Shown here piece after piece: positions 1-9,900 of a stretch of DNA of 64,000 nucleotides. The DNA lies in contig CAMZEK010000005.1 in the NCBI GenBank assembly GCA_947305795.1, positions 28,643 through 92,642 on the forward strand, in the 5' to 3' direction. Both the position numbers and the translations under genes were made by a program. Below the pieces are notes generated by a model. It was not told the origin of the DNA. It did not search any database and saw only the letters and a list, made by a program, of their open reading frames with translations. The DNA is from an uncultured Bacteroidales bacterium. GTDB taxonomy: Bacteria > Bacteroidota > Bacteroidia > Bacteroidales > F082. Position 1 is the first letter of the stretch; each line of letters starts with the position of its first letter.

Positions 1-1
1 C

Positions 2-1036
2 ACCTACCATCTCGGTAAACGCACCCGTCCCCCGCAAGTTGCTTATCCTGCTTACAACGAAGGGCAATACAACACTTACGGGGTAGAGCGTTTTCAAGAT
101 AGTTTGGTGTTTTCTGTCAACGGGAAGCGGACGTTTTGCTACCCACGCTACCGTGAAGGCGAAGACGGACAATTCCCCTTCAGTAACTACAGTTACTACC
201 TGATTCTCGATGCGCAATTGGGCCGCGACAATTCGCCTTACATCGACACCGCCAAGCTGCCTGTCGCGCTTCGGGTGGATTACGTGCGCTACTACGAACT
301 CGACACAAAGACGGACATTATCCCAGAACCAAAAGATTTTCAATCACTTAGCAAGAGAAGATTCAAGTTAAAAAGAGTAAAAATAGACTCAAGAACCGTT
401 TTCGAGAACCCCGATGAATACCATCTTGTCATAAAGCGAGGCAAAGTCACCATCGCGGGCAATACGACTTGGGCGAAAAGTACCCTCGCCCAACTGACCG
501 ACGAGGACGGCAAGGTGCCCGAGGTGGAAATCCACGACTGGGCGGCTTGTCCATATCGCGGAATTGCAATCCGTCCCAAAAGCTACCCTGCGTCAGTCGA
601 AGAGTTGACGGAACTGCTTGATTTGATGGCTTTTTACAAGTTGAATTGTCTCCAATGGGACGCGGAAAGCAATTTTTCCAAGGAAGTAGCAAACACCATG
701 AGGGAACTTGCCCGCAATCGAGGCATCACGATGTTTGCCAGCCTTAGCGATTTAGATTTCTTTGAATGTACTGAAACACAAGCCCTTCCGCTTCCAATTC
801 GGATTTTCCTCCACACTGCGGCGACCCAAGGTGGCTTGCTCGGTTTGAGCCAAAACGAAATGACGGAGGCAGTGATGGCACTTTCCGAACGCTATTGGCG
901 CGGCGACGATGCAGACGTAACGGAAAACGAGGACAAGATTCCCGATTCGTTGACGACGGTAGGTTCAAAGTTGGCCAACTTCGAGGAGAAAATGGCCTTG
1001 CACCGCGCCCGTTTCCACAAAGACAAGATGCGATAG
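2..1036 (+). CDS. 5'-partial protein: C-terminal part of a GH16-like (laminarinase-type) domain followed by a shortened GH20-like (beta-hexosaminidase) region
   Basis: Frame is open from base 2 (TYHLGKRTRPP...YNTYGVERFQDSLVFSVNGKRTF). YYLILDAQLG...LRVDYVRYY is GH16-like. DWAACPYRGIAI...VEELTELLDLMAFYKLNCLQWD resembles the start of a GH20 catalytic domain. Confidence 0.6.
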   Translation, partial: TYHLGKRTRPPQVAYPAYNEGQYNTYGVERFQDSLVFSVNGKRTFCYPRYREGEDGQFPFSNYSYYLILDAQLGRDNSPYIDTAKLPVALRVDYVRYYELDTKTDIIPEPKDFQSLSKRRFKLKRVKIDSRTVFENPDEYHLVIKRGKVTIAGNTTWAKSTLAQLTDEDGKVPEVEIHDWAACPYRGIAIRPKSYPASVEELTELLDLMAFYKLNCLQWDAESNFSKEVANTMRELARNRGITMFASLSDLDFFECTETQALPLPIRIFLHTAATQGGLLGLSQNEMTEAVMALSERYWRGDDADVTENEDKIPDSLTTVGSKLANFEEKMALHRARFHKDKMR

Positions 1037-1077
1037 ACAGCTCATTTGCGAATCAGCTATGGCATCAGCAAGCAGAC

Positions 1078-4041
1078 TTAGAGCTTACGTGCGATTTCCT
1101 TCTCGGTATAGCCTTCGATGATGTCGCCGACCTTGATGTCGTTGAAGTTCTCGATGTTGAGGCCGCAGTCCATGCCGGCGCTGACTTCCTTCACGTCGTC
1201 CTTGTAACGCTTCAGGGAGCCGAGGTTGCCCGTGTAAATCACGATACCGTCGCGGATGAGGCGGATCTTCGTGTTGCGGGTAATCTTGCCATCCAAAACC
1301 ATGCAACCAGCGATGGTACCGACCTTGCTGATCTTGAAGGTCTCGCGGATTTCGAGGTTGCAAGTGACCACTTCCTCGATTTCGGGAGCCAACATGCCTT
1401 CGATGGCTGCCTTGATCTCCTCGATTGCCGTGTAGATGATGGAATACAGACGGATGTCAATCTTCTCATTATCAGCCATCTTACGAGCCTGTGCCGTAGG
1501 ACGCACATTGAAGCCCACGATGACGGCATTGGAGGCCGAAGCCAGCATGATGTCGGACTCGCTGATGGCACCCACCGACTTGTGGATGACATTGACCTGC
1601 ACCTCCTCGGTGGAGAGCTTCAGCAAGCTGTCGGCCAAAGCCTCGACGGAACCGTCCACATCAGCCTTGACGATGATGTTGAGTTCCTTGAAGTCACCGA
1701 TGGCGATACGACGTCCGATTTCGTCCAAGGTGATGTGCGGGCTGGTGCGACGGGTCTGTTCACGTTGCAGCTGTTCACGACGGTTGGCGATGGCTTTCAC
1801 TTCGCGCTCGTCGGTCATCACATTGAAAGCGTCGCCAGGCATAGGTGCACCGTTCAAGCCGAGCAACAGCACAGGTGTTGAAGGACCAGCCTCTTTCACT
1901 TGTTTGTTATGGTCGTCGAACATGGCCTTCACCTTGCCGTAAGTGGTTCCAGCCAACACCATGTCGCCTACACGCAGCGTACCGTTCTGCACCAAAATCT
2001 TGGCCACATAACCACGGCCTTTGTCCAAAGCCGACTCAATGATGGTACCCTTAGCCAGACGTTTGGGATTGGCTCTCAAATCAAGGAACTCAGCCTCCAG
2101 CAACACCTTTTCGAGCAAGGCATCGACATTGGTACCGATTTTGGCTGCGATTTCCTGTTCCTGATACTTTCCGCCCCAGCTCTCAACGAGGATGTTCATC
2201 TTGGCCAACTGCTCGCGAATACGGTCAGGTTGGGACGTAGGCTTATCTATCTTGTTCAAAGCGAAGACGATAGGAACGCCAGCCGCCTGCGCGTGGTTGA
2301 TGGCCTCAACGGTCTGCGGCATCACATTGTCGTCAGTAGCGATGACGATGATAGCCACGTCCGTAATCTTGGCACCACGGGCACGCATGGCAGTAAATGC
2401 CTCGTGACCGGGGGTGTCCAAGAAGGTGATTTTCCTTCCGCTCTCGGTGGTGACTTCGTATGCACCAATATGCTGTGTGATACCGCCAGCCTCGCCAGCC
2501 ACCACATTGGTATTACGGATGTAGTCCAACAATTTGGTCTTACCATGGTCGACGTGACCCATGACGGTGACGACAGGCGCACGCGGCACGAGGTCTTCCT
2601 CACGGTCTTTCTCTTCCGTCTCGGCGATGGCTTCCTGCACATCGGCACTGACGAAGTCGATTTGGTAACCAAACTCCTCAGCCACCACAGTAAGAGCTTC
2701 AGCATCAAGACGTTGGTTGATGGAAACGGGCATACCAAGGCTCATGCAGGTGCCGATAACCTTAACGACAGGCACATTCATCATGGTTGCCAATTCGTTG
2801 GCCGTCACAAACTCAGTGACTTTCAGCACCTTCTTCTCCTCTTCCTGTCGGATCATCTCTTCCATCAGGTTGCCCGCCACATGTTGACGTTTCTCACGGC
2901 GGTGCTTTGATGTCTTGGATTTGCCCATCGGCGACAAGCGCGCCAAGGTGTCCTTGATTTGCTTCGAGATTTCCTCTTCGCTCAGCTCCTCCTTCTCCTC
3001 ACGTCTCAGCTGTCTGTTTCTGTCTTTCTTATTCAGCGGTTTGCCTCCGTCGCGCTGGTTCTTCTTCGAAGAATCGTTGTTTTGTTGCTTGGAGCCTTGG
3101 CCTTTATTGGATTTTCCGCCCTCAGCCTTATTCCCGCTTTCCGACTTCTTGTTGCCTCCGGCATTGACATTCGGACCTGTCGGGTTCTCCGACGAGCCTT
3201 CAGGCTTGCCCGTGATGCGCTTACGTTTCTTCTTGCGTTCGGAGGTTCCGGGCTTACCGTGTTTCTTTTCGTCAGGCAACTCAATCTTATCCAAGATTTT
3301 AGGTCCTTCCAGCTTCTGCACTTCGACCTTGATGAACTTGGGTTCAGCGGGTGCAGGTTGTTGCGGAACAGACTGTTGCGGAGCAGGCTGATTGGCTGTT
3401 ACATCAGCCTTCTCCTCTTTCTTAGGCTTGGCTTGTTGCTGCTTGGCCTGCTGTTGCTTGTCATTATTGTCGGCCTTTGGCTCCTTTTTGGTTTTTTCTT
3501 TGGCTTTATCCTTCTTGGGATTGAGGCTGTCCAAGTCGATTTTGCCTAACACCTTGATGGAGGCACTGGCAGGTTTCTCCTCGGCTCCAGCCATTTGTTG
3601 GGATTTTTCAGCCTCTTCTGTTGGCGTTTGGACTGGCGTGGATTCCGTCTTCTCTTCCGACAAATCCGTTGGTTTTGTTTCTTCGGTATTCTTGGATTGC
3701 TTTGAAGCGCGTTTCGCCGGTGTTATGGTGTTCGTTCTGATGAACACCTCTTCATGTTCCTCTTCCTCATCGACTTTCTGCGGTTGCATTGCCGAATCAA
3801 CGGAAACAGTACCACCCTTATAAGAAATGCTGCCCAGTTTCTTGGCCTCATTCTTCACTTCCTTTTCGCCCTGATACTCTTTCACGAGCAGTTCATACAT
3901 CTCTGCCGTGAGCTTCGCGTTCGGCGACGAGTCCACCTGGAATCCCTTCTTGCCAAGAAATTCCCGGATAGTCGTCACGCCGACGTTGAATTCTTTTGCC
4001 GCTTTCGACAATCGAATGGTGAAATTTGTTTCTTCGGACAT
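1078..4041 (-). CDS. infB: Translation initiation factor IF-2
   Basis: 987 aa. GTPase motifs [28 protein letters not shown]; long charged N-terminal region; next to nusA/rimP. Confidence 0.98.
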   Translation of the reverse strand: MSEETNFTIRLSKAAKEFNVGVTTIREFLGKKGFQVDSSPNAKLTAEMYELLVKEYQGEKEVKNEAKKLGSISYKGGTVSVDSAMQPQKVDEEEEHEEVFIRTNTITPAKRASKQSKNTEETKPTDLSEEKTESTPVQTPTEEAEKSQQMAGAEEKPASASIKVLGKIDLDSLNPKKDKAKEKTKKEPKADNNDKQQQAKQQQAKPKKEEKADVTANQPAPQQSVPQQPAPAEPKFIKVEVQKLEGPKILDKIELPDEKKHGKPGTSERKKKRKRITGKPEGSSENPTGPNVNAGGNKKSESGNKAEGGKSNKGQGSKQQNNDSSKKNQRDGGKPLNKKDRNRQLRREEKEELSEEEISKQIKDTLARLSPMGKSKTSKHRREKRQHVAGNLMEEMIRQEEEKKVLKVTEFVTANELATMMNVPVVKVIGTCMSLGMPVSINQRLDAEALTVVAEEFGYQIDFVSADVQEAIAETEEKDREEDLVPRAPVVTVMGHVDHGKTKLLDYIRNTNVVAGEAGGITQHIGAYEVTTESGRKITFLDTPGHEAFTAMRARGAKITDVAIIVIATDDNVMPQTVEAINHAQAAGVPIVFALNKIDKPTSQPDRIREQLAKMNILVESWGGKYQEQEIAAKIGTNVDALLEKVLLEAEFLDLRANPKRLAKGTIIESALDKGRGYVAKILVQNGTLRVGDMVLAGTTYGKVKAMFDDHNKQVKEAGPSTPVLLLGLNGAPMPGDAFNVMTDEREVKAIANRREQLQREQTRRTSPHITLDEIGRRIAIGDFKELNIIVKADVDGSVEALADSLLKLSTEEVQVNVIHKSVGAISESDIMLASASNAVIVGFNVRPTAQARKMADNEKIDIRLYSIIYTAIEEIKAAIEGMLAPEIEEVVTCNLEIRETFKISKVGTIAGCMVLDGKITRNTKIRLIRDGIVIYTGNLGSLKRYKDDVKEVSAGMDCGLNIENFNDIKVGDIIEGYTEKEIARKL

Positions 4042-4088
4042 AGTTTCTCTTTTGTTTCTCGTTTTATTATTCTTTCAATGCCTTGGCA

Positions 4089-5348
4089 TCATTCGGCATC
4101 GGCTTCAAATTCGGCTTTAAGTACACGGAACACTTCCTTGACGGTTTCTATCTCAAGATCGGCGCGTTTGGCCACGTCTTCAGGCGTATGTGCCAGCACG
4201 TCCTTGGCCGTATCACAGCCCATGCGGACGAGTGCGTCGATAACCCACTGGTCGATTTCGTCAGAGAATTCTTGCAAGTCAACGTCTTCCTCGGTGTTAT
4301 TGGCTTCGCTGTTGCGATAGACGTCAATCTCATAGCCTGTCAATTTGCCAGCCAGCTTGATGTTGTAGCCACCTTTACCGATGGCGAGGCTGATTTGGTC
4401 GTTTTCCATGTAAACGTTGGCCATGGTTCCGTCTTCGCTGAGGACGATGTTGGTGATTTTGGCTGGGCTGAGGGCACGAGAGATGAACAACGACGGGTTG
4501 GTGGTGTAGTTGATGACGTCGATGTTCTCGTTACGCAGCTCGCGGACGATGCCGTGGATGCGCGATCCTTTCATACCCACGCAGGCTCCCACGGGGTCGA
4601 TGCGGTCATCGTAACTTTCGACAGCGATTTTGGCCCTCTGTCCAGGTTCGCGGACAATCTTCTTCACGGTGATGAGACCGTCATAAATCTCAGGAACTTC
4701 GGCTTCGAGCAAACGCTGCAGGAATACCTCGGAGGTGCGCGAAAGCGTGACCACCGGTGAACCGTTGATGCTCTCCACACTCTTCACGATGGCACGGACG
4801 GTGTCGCCCTTCTTGAAGATGTCGTTGGGAATCTGCTCACTCTTGGGCAGCGACAATTCAATGCCTTCGTCATCCACCACCACGGTCTCGCGTTTCCACG
4901 AATGAACCACCTCGGTAGTGATGATTTCACCCACCTTGGCTTTGTATTTCTGGAAAATGCTTTCCTTCTCATACTCAGCCACTTTGGTCTGCAGGTTTTG
5001 GCGCAAGGCCAAAATGTCGCGGCGACCGAAGCTCTCGATGCGCAACACCTCACTCACGTCGTCACCGACCTCGAAGTCGGGCTCAATCTTGATGGCATCC
5101 GACAGCTTGATTTCGCGTGCGGGGTCGTTCAACTCATCGTCTTCCACAACGGTGCGGTTGTGGTAAATCTCGAAATCGCCCTTGTCGACATTCACGATGA
5201 TGTCGATAAAGTCCTCAGTGTCAGTCTCGAACTTCTTGTTCAACATGCCTCTGAAAACGTCTTCGATGATACGCATCATGGCCTCGCGGTCGATGTTCTT
5301 GAATTCCTTGAATTCGGAAAATGTTTCTACTAATTTGTAATTATCCAT
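4089..5348 (-). CDS. nusA: Transcription termination/antitermination factor NusA
   Basis: 419 aa. S1/KH features (VGACVGMKGSRIHGIVRELRNENIDVI), operon context with infB and rimP. Confidence 0.97.
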   Translation of the reverse strand: MDNYKLVETFSEFKEFKNIDREAMMRIIEDVFRGMLNKKFETDTEDFIDIIVNVDKGDFEIYHNRTVVEDDELNDPAREIKLSDAIKIEPDFEVGDDVSEVLRIESFGRRDILALRQNLQTKVAEYEKESIFQKYKAKVGEIITTEVVHSWKRETVVVDDEGIELSLPKSEQIPNDIFKKGDTVRAIVKSVESINGSPVVTLSRTSEVFLQRLLEAEVPEIYDGLITVKKIVREPGQRAKIAVESYDDRIDPVGACVGMKGSRIHGIVRELRNENIDVINYTTNPSLFISRALSPAKITNIVLSEDGTMANVYMENDQISLAIGKGGYNIKLAGKLTGYEIDVYRNSEANNTEEDVDLQEFSDEIDQWVIDALVRMGCDTAKDVLAHTPEDVAKRADLEIETVKEVFRVLKAEFEADAE

Positions 5349-5399
5349 TGTATATTAGTTATTTAAAATTTCAAATTTAAAGATTTAAAATTCAATTGT

Positions 5400-5888
5400 T
5401 TAGAATATGATTGCTGGTTTCACCTCAGCTTTTTTGCGTTCGATAACTATATTGGCAGGTTCTTCGACAGGTTTCTTCTTCGAGGTTTTCTTGGGTGCAG
5501 GGGCAATTTCCACCTTTTCGGCATCGAAACTCACGAGCTTGCCTTGCAGCCTGCCCATTTCTTTCGTCTTCACGTCCACGTCCTTACCCACATACTTCTG
5601 AAGCTGACGGTCCATCTTGAGCGCGCCGCTGAGACCCCATGAGAGCACGCTGAGTTCGAAGTCCTCCACGTCGCGGTCGAGCTTGCCTTCGATGAAGCGG
5701 CTGATTTCCACACAGTTGTCGATATTGATGGCCGTGTCGGAATCCACATAGACCTCAATCACGTTGTTCGGTTTCACCTTCACTTCCACAAGGAAGCGGT
5801 CGCTACCCGCGAGGGCTTCTTCGCACAGGGTTGCAATTTGTTCTTTTGTTATCATCTCAAGACTCTCAATTTCAAGTTCTTCTATCAT
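5400..5888 (-). CDS. rimP: Ribosome maturation factor RimP
   Basis: 162 aa upstream of nusA in the canonical rimP-nusA-infB order; RimP-like (VEVYVDSDTAINIDNCVEISRFIEGKLD...). Confidence 0.93.
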   Translation of the reverse strand: MIEELEIESLEMITKEQIATLCEEALAGSDRFLVEVKVKPNNVIEVYVDSDTAINIDNCVEISRFIEGKLDRDVEDFELSVLSWGLSGALKMDRQLQKYVGKDVDVKTKEMGRLQGKLVSFDAEKVEIAPAPKKTSKKKPVEEPANIVIERKKAEVKPAIIF

Positions 5889-5962
5889 TGCTTGAAGGTA
5901 GGAGACTTATAATAAAAAGACCTGTTACTCAAAGTAGCAGGTCTTCCATCTTCCACCTCAAG

Positions 5963-6033
5963 TTGTCGAGCAAGGATTCGAACCTTGACAGGCAGAACCA
6001 AAATCTGCAGTGCTGCCATTACACCACTCGACA
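5963..6033 (-). tRNA. tRNA-Gln (TTG anticodon)
   Basis: Reverse complement TGTCGAG...CTCGACA acceptor arms; anticodon stem GCAGA/TCTGC with loop TTTTGGT (anticodon TTG); T-arm GGTTCGAATCC. Confidence 0.93.
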
Positions 6034-6305
6034 TCATCCGTTTCCGAATGCGGCTGCAAAAGTACAACTAATTTTGTTACGCGCAAGCATTTTTCTCTAT
6101 TTTTTTCAAAAAAAGTCCTTCGACACCGAAAAAACTTGTATTTGTTTGTTATTATACTGAGAAACTAATACTGCACCAAAGCCTTTTTCAGACTCTCTCG
6201 GACAGATGGTACTCCCCTGTCGATGGAGCTTTAGGGACGGCAGGTGATGCGCGACCGTGTGGCATTACATTTCCATGCAGCGTATTAGTTATTGTGATTT
6301 TTTTG

Positions 6306-6313
6306 TATTTTTG
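6306..6313 (+). promoter_or_regulatory. Bacteroidales -7 promoter element (TATTTTTG) upstream of first DUF1016 gene
   Basis: TAnnTTTG consensus, 23 nt before the ATG at 6336. Confidence 0.5.
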
Positions 6314-6335
6314 CGATTCACAAAAGAATGGAAAC

Positions 6336-7462
6336 ATGACAGAAGTAGATTTGACTCGCAGTTACGATTCGTTGTATTCCGATACTTGTCTAATCATTGA
6401 GGAAGCGCGTAATTATGCCTATCGTGCCGTCAATGTTGCTTTGACGCTCCGCAACTGGCAACTTGGCGAGCGTATTGCCCGAGAAAACTTTGATGGTGCG
6501 GAGCGGAATATGGAAAGAAAGTTGTCGCAATGCTCTCAACAGACCTTACCAGCAAATATGGCAAAGGGTTTGATAAAAGCACTTTATATAGGTATATCCT
6601 CTTTTACCGAATGTTTCCAAAGATAGTGGCCTCAGTGCGGCCACAATTCCAAATAGTTGACGCAGTGAGTCAACAATCCGAAAATATGGCCGCAGTGCGG
6701 CCACAATTCGAGATTTTGGCCTCAGCAAGTCAAAAATTGCTTCCGTGGACCCACTATCGTGAACTCATCCGCGTGGAAGATGCTGAAGCCAGAAGCTGGT
6801 ACGAGCAGGAAGCCCTGCGGGAAATGTGGAGCACCCGCACATTGCACCGCAACATCTCGTCGCAATACTACTATCGTCTGATGAAGTCCGGAAACAAAGA
6901 GAAGGTGACTGATGAGATGCACCGTTTGACACAATCCATGCAACAAGACAAACTGGAATTTATGAAGAATCCTGTGGTGGCAGAGTTTCTTGGATTGCAA
7001 CCCAATGCCGATTTTACTGAAACAGAACTGGAAGGCAGTATCATCAGCCATCTGCAAAGCTTTATCATGGAGTTGGGCAAGGGATTCGCTTTTGTGGCCC
7101 GGCAAAAGCATATCCGCACGGATATGGGTGACTTTTATATTGACTTGGTGTTCTACAATTATATCTTGAAGTGCTTCTTTTTGATTGATTTGAAGACACA
7201 GCAAATCACCCATCAGGATGTTGGACAAATGGATATGTATGTAAGGATGTATGACCAACTGATGCGTACGGAGGGCAACAATCCCACCATTGGCCTGTTG
7301 CTTTGCTCAGAAACCAGCGAAGATATGGCGCGATACAGCATCCTGCATGATAGTGAACAATTGTTCCAAGCAAAATATCTCACCTACTTGCCCACTGAGG
7401 AGCAATTGCGCCAAGAGATAGAACTGCAAAAACAAGTCTTTTTGGAACAGAGGAGCAAATAA
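6336..7462 (+). pseudogene. DUF1016 / YhcG-type PD-(D/E)XK nuclease, interrupted by a frameshift near 6504-6506
   Basis: Frame ending ...RNWQLGERIARENFDGAE continues in another frame as AEYGKKVVAMLSTDLTSKYGKGFDKSTLYRYILFYRMFP... to the C-terminal nuclease domain (DFYIDLVFYN...FFLIDLKTQQITHQDVGQMDMYVRMYD). Confidence 0.75.
6626..6733 (+). repeat. Tandem ~30-bp repeats, each with an internal inverted repeat, inside the DUF1016 linker
   Basis: Units start at ~6626, 6656, 6686, 6716. GTGGCC-7-GGCCAC, GTTGAC-7-GTCAAC, TGGCCGCA-g-TGCGGCCA. Translates as IVASVRPQFQ/IVDAVSQQSE/NMAAVRPQFE/ILASASQKLL. Confidence 0.75.
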
Positions 7463-7495
7463 AGAAAGCGTACGAAAAAAGATTTCGCACAATGT

Positions 7496-7518
7496 TTGTA
7501 CTTTTGCAAACGAAAAAC
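7496..7518 (+). promoter_or_regulatory. Promoter region (copy 1 of TTGTACTTTTGCAAACGAAAAAC)
   Basis: Contains -7-like TACTTTTG; identical 23-mer at 9830-9852. Confidence 0.65.
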
Positions 7519-7526
7519 CGAACAAT

Positions 7527-8588
7527 ATGCCTGCAAACAAAAACGCTGTAACACGCTACTACATCCTCGACAAGCTGTTGGCCAATCGCTATCACCATTA
7601 TTCTACTGAGGATTTGGTAAGACTTGTCAATGAGGAGTTGACAGAAATGAATCAAGAGCCTGTCAGTCGTCGAACCATCGAACTTGACCTTAATTATATT
7701 GAAAACGAAGGGCCTTTTTTGGCGGAGATAGAACACTATCAGGTTGATGATGTCAGCCAGCGAACCCTCAAGACCATCAAGAAAAGCTGCCACCGCTATG
7801 CTGACCCATCGTTTTCCATATTTACGCAGAAGCTTACTGACGACGAGAAACACCTGCTTGGAGAGGCTTTCACACTTCTCGGGCAATTTGACGGTCTGTC
7901 CGATCTTGCAGGCTTGGAAAGGCTGAGGGAAAGCCTCAAAGTAAAAACCGACCGCCAGATAGTGTCATTCACAAAGAATCCTTTGGAAGGCAAGAACCTG
8001 CTGGGTGAATTGTTCACGGCAATCTCACAGAAACAGGTGGTGGAATTGCATTACCATCGGTTTGACACGCCTGATGAGGACCGCAAAACCGTTGTGCATC
8101 CTTACCTGCTTAAAGAATACAACCGCCGTTGGTATCTTATCGTTGCCGCCGACAATGATGGCAAAATACTGTCGTTTGCGCTCGACCGTATCGATAAGTT
8201 TGTCCCTTTGCCTTCTCGTAGTTATAAGGAATACGATGGCGACCTCAACGAGCGCTTTGAGGACATCATCGGGGTGACACTCATCGACGGCAATCCGTTG
8301 CAGACCATCATGTTCTGGGTGAGTGATTTTTCCAAGGATTATGTGGCCACCAAACCCTTGCATGAGTCTCAGCGGCATTACAAAGGGGAAAGAGAAATGG
8401 AATTGCGCCAACAATACCCAAAGCTCGAAGGAGGCGCATTCTTCTCCATTGACTGCATAGAGAACTATGAGCTTATCCGTGAATTGTCCTCTTTTGGAAA
8501 AGACCTGTTGGTTCTCTCGCCAGCCGACATCCAGCAGAAGGTACGCGACCGCGTTGCGGCACAATTCCATGCATATCAGATGCTGTAA
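7527..8588 (+). CDS. WYL-domain transcriptional regulator
   Basis: 353 aa; N-terminal HTH-like (VSRRTIELDLNYIENEG) and WYL-type core (VVELHYHRFDTPDEDRKTVVHPYLLKEYNRRWYLIVAAD). Confidence 0.88.
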   Translation: MPANKNAVTRYYILDKLLANRYHHYSTEDLVRLVNEELTEMNQEPVSRRTIELDLNYIENEGPFLAEIEHYQVDDVSQRTLKTIKKSCHRYADPSFSIFTQKLTDDEKHLLGEAFTLLGQFDGLSDLAGLERLRESLKVKTDRQIVSFTKNPLEGKNLLGELFTAISQKQVVELHYHRFDTPDEDRKTVVHPYLLKEYNRRWYLIVAADNDGKILSFALDRIDKFVPLPSRSYKEYDGDLNERFEDIIGVTLIDGNPLQTIMFWVSDFSKDYVATKPLHESQRHYKGEREMELRQQYPKLEGGAFFSIDCIENYELIRELSSFGKDLLVLSPADIQQKVRDRVAAQFHAYQML

Positions 8589-8599
8589 AGAGTTTATTT

Positions 8600-8607
8600 G
8601 TATCTTT
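8600..8607 (+). promoter_or_regulatory. Bacteroidales -7 promoter element (TATCTTTG) before second DUF1016 gene
   Basis: TAnnTTTG match ~25 nt upstream of the ATG at 8631. Confidence 0.5.
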
Positions 8608-8630
8608 GCATTTCACTAATCCTTAAAAAG

Positions 8631-9815
8631 ATGAGCGACAAACCGACATTCGTATCCCGTGACATGATGACCGCCGACGAGGGCTATGTGCAATGGATGG
8701 CAGACATCAAGCAACGTTTCCGCCAAAGCCAAGTCAAGGCGGCGGTTCGAGTGAACACTGCCATGCTTGAGTTTTATTGGAGCTTGGGAAGAGACATGGT
8801 GGAACTACGGGCAGAAAGCAAATGGGGCAGCGGTTTCTTCGATCAGTTGAGCCTTGATTTGAGGACTGCTTTTCCCGAAGAAACGGGTTTCTCAGTGACC
8901 AACCTCAAGTATATGAAGCGTTGGTATGCCTTTTATAATGAGAGAGTTGCAAATCGTCAACGACTCGTTGACGAAATTAGTGCTGTTCAAAGTGATGAAC
9001 CAAATGTTGTAATTCGTCACCAAGCTGGTGACGAATTAGATATCACAATTGGTCAACGACTCGTTGACGAAAAAGGCCAACGACTCGTTGACCAATTAGA
9101 GATGCCTGAGCTTTTTGGACGAGTGCCATGGGGACAGCATATCGATATTATTTCAAGATGTGAGACATTAGATGAAGCTCTTTTCTATGTTCAGCAGGTA
9201 GTGGACGGAGGGTGGTCGCGCCCCAGGCTTAATGCCAATATTGACAAACATTTGTATCAATCTCAAGGGGCAGCCGTGACCAACTTTGAGCACACGCTTC
9301 CGGCGCCACAGAGCCAGTTGGCCAAGGAGATACTGAAAGACCCTTATCATTTCGGCTTCCTCTCGATGAGCGAGGAGTACGAGGAGAAAGACTTGGAGGA
9401 TGCGCTTGTTTCGAATGTCACGCGCTTCTTGATGGAGTTGGGCAAGGGCTTTTCGTATGTGGGGCGACAGATGGAGTTGCAGATGCCTGGCGGACAGACC
9501 TTCTTCCCCGATTTGTTGTTCTATCACATCCCGCAGCACCGCTATGTCGTCATTGAGCTGAAGGTGGTGAAGTACATCCCCGAGTTTGCCGGCAAGCTGA
9601 ATTTCTACGTTACCGCCGTTGACGAGCTGCTGCGTGGCGAGGGCGACAATCCCACCGTGGGACTGATCATCTGCAAATCGACCGACAAGACCGTTGTGGA
9701 ATGGTCGTTGCGCGACATCAACAAGCCGCTTGGCGTATCCACCTACCAGCTTGAACAGGTGGTGGAGCGCACGGTGAGGGAACTGGAACTGAAAAAAGAA
9801 AATTTGCGAAAATAG
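8631..9815 (+). CDS. DUF1016 / YhcG-family PD-(D/E)XK nuclease domain protein
   Basis: N-terminal FYWSLGRDMVELRAESKWGSGFFDQLSLDLRTAFPEETGFSVTNLKYMKRWYAFY; C-terminal LMELGKGFSYVGRQ...FFPDLLFYHIPQHRYVVIELKVVKYIPEFAGKLNFYV. Confidence 0.92.
   Translation: MSDKPTFVSRDMMTADEGYVQWMADIKQRFRQSQVKAAVRVNTAMLEFYWSLGRDMVELRAESKWGSGFFDQLSLDLRTAFPEETGFSVTNLKYMKRWYAFYNERVANRQRLVDEISAVQSDEPNVVIRHQAGDELDITIGQRLVDEKGQRLVDQLEMPELFGRVPWGQHIDIISRCETLDEALFYVQQVVDGGWSRPRLNANIDKHLYQSQGAAVTNFEHTLPAPQSQLAKEILKDPYHFGFLSMSEEYEEKDLEDALVSNVTRFLMELGKGFSYVGRQMELQMPGGQTFFPDLLFYHIPQHRYVVIELKVVKYIPEFAGKLNFYVTAVDELLRGEGDNPTVGLIICKSTDKTVVEWSLRDINKPLGVSTYQLEQVVERTVRELELKKENLRK
8954..9093 (+). repeat. Array of four short palindromes inside the DUF1016 linker
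   Basis: TCGTCAACGA-c-TCGTTGACGA (8954-8974); AATTCGTCACCA-agc-TGGTGACGAATT (9011-9037); GTCAACGA-c-TCGTTGAC (9052-9068); GGCCAACGA-c-TCGTTGACC (9075-9093, one mismatch). Confidence 0.85.
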
Positions 9816-9829
9816 GTTGCGCGGCAGGG

Positions 9830-9852
9830 TTGTACTTTTGCAAACGAAAAAC
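9830..9852 (+). promoter_or_regulatory. Promoter region (copy 2 of TTGTACTTTTGCAAACGAAAAAC)
   Basis: Identical 23-mer to 7496-7518; upstream of the 817-aa kinase gene. Confidence 0.65.
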
Positions 9853-9900
9853 GACAATTTCCTCAAGACTTAAAGTATCAACCAACAAAAAAAAGAAACC

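Noticed and set aside
895-2910. Plus-strand ORFs of 328 and 336 aa
   Set aside because: Antisense to infB with mirror-frame composition.
5963-6336. tRNA-Gln as the integration site of the accessory island
   Set aside because: The tRNA 5' end, not its 3' end, faces the island; I saw no integrase and no duplicated tRNA 3' fragment.
8954-9093. Palindrome array as a CRISPR array
   Set aside because: Units are short, in frame inside a DUF1016 gene, with irregular spacing, no unique spacers and no cas genes.
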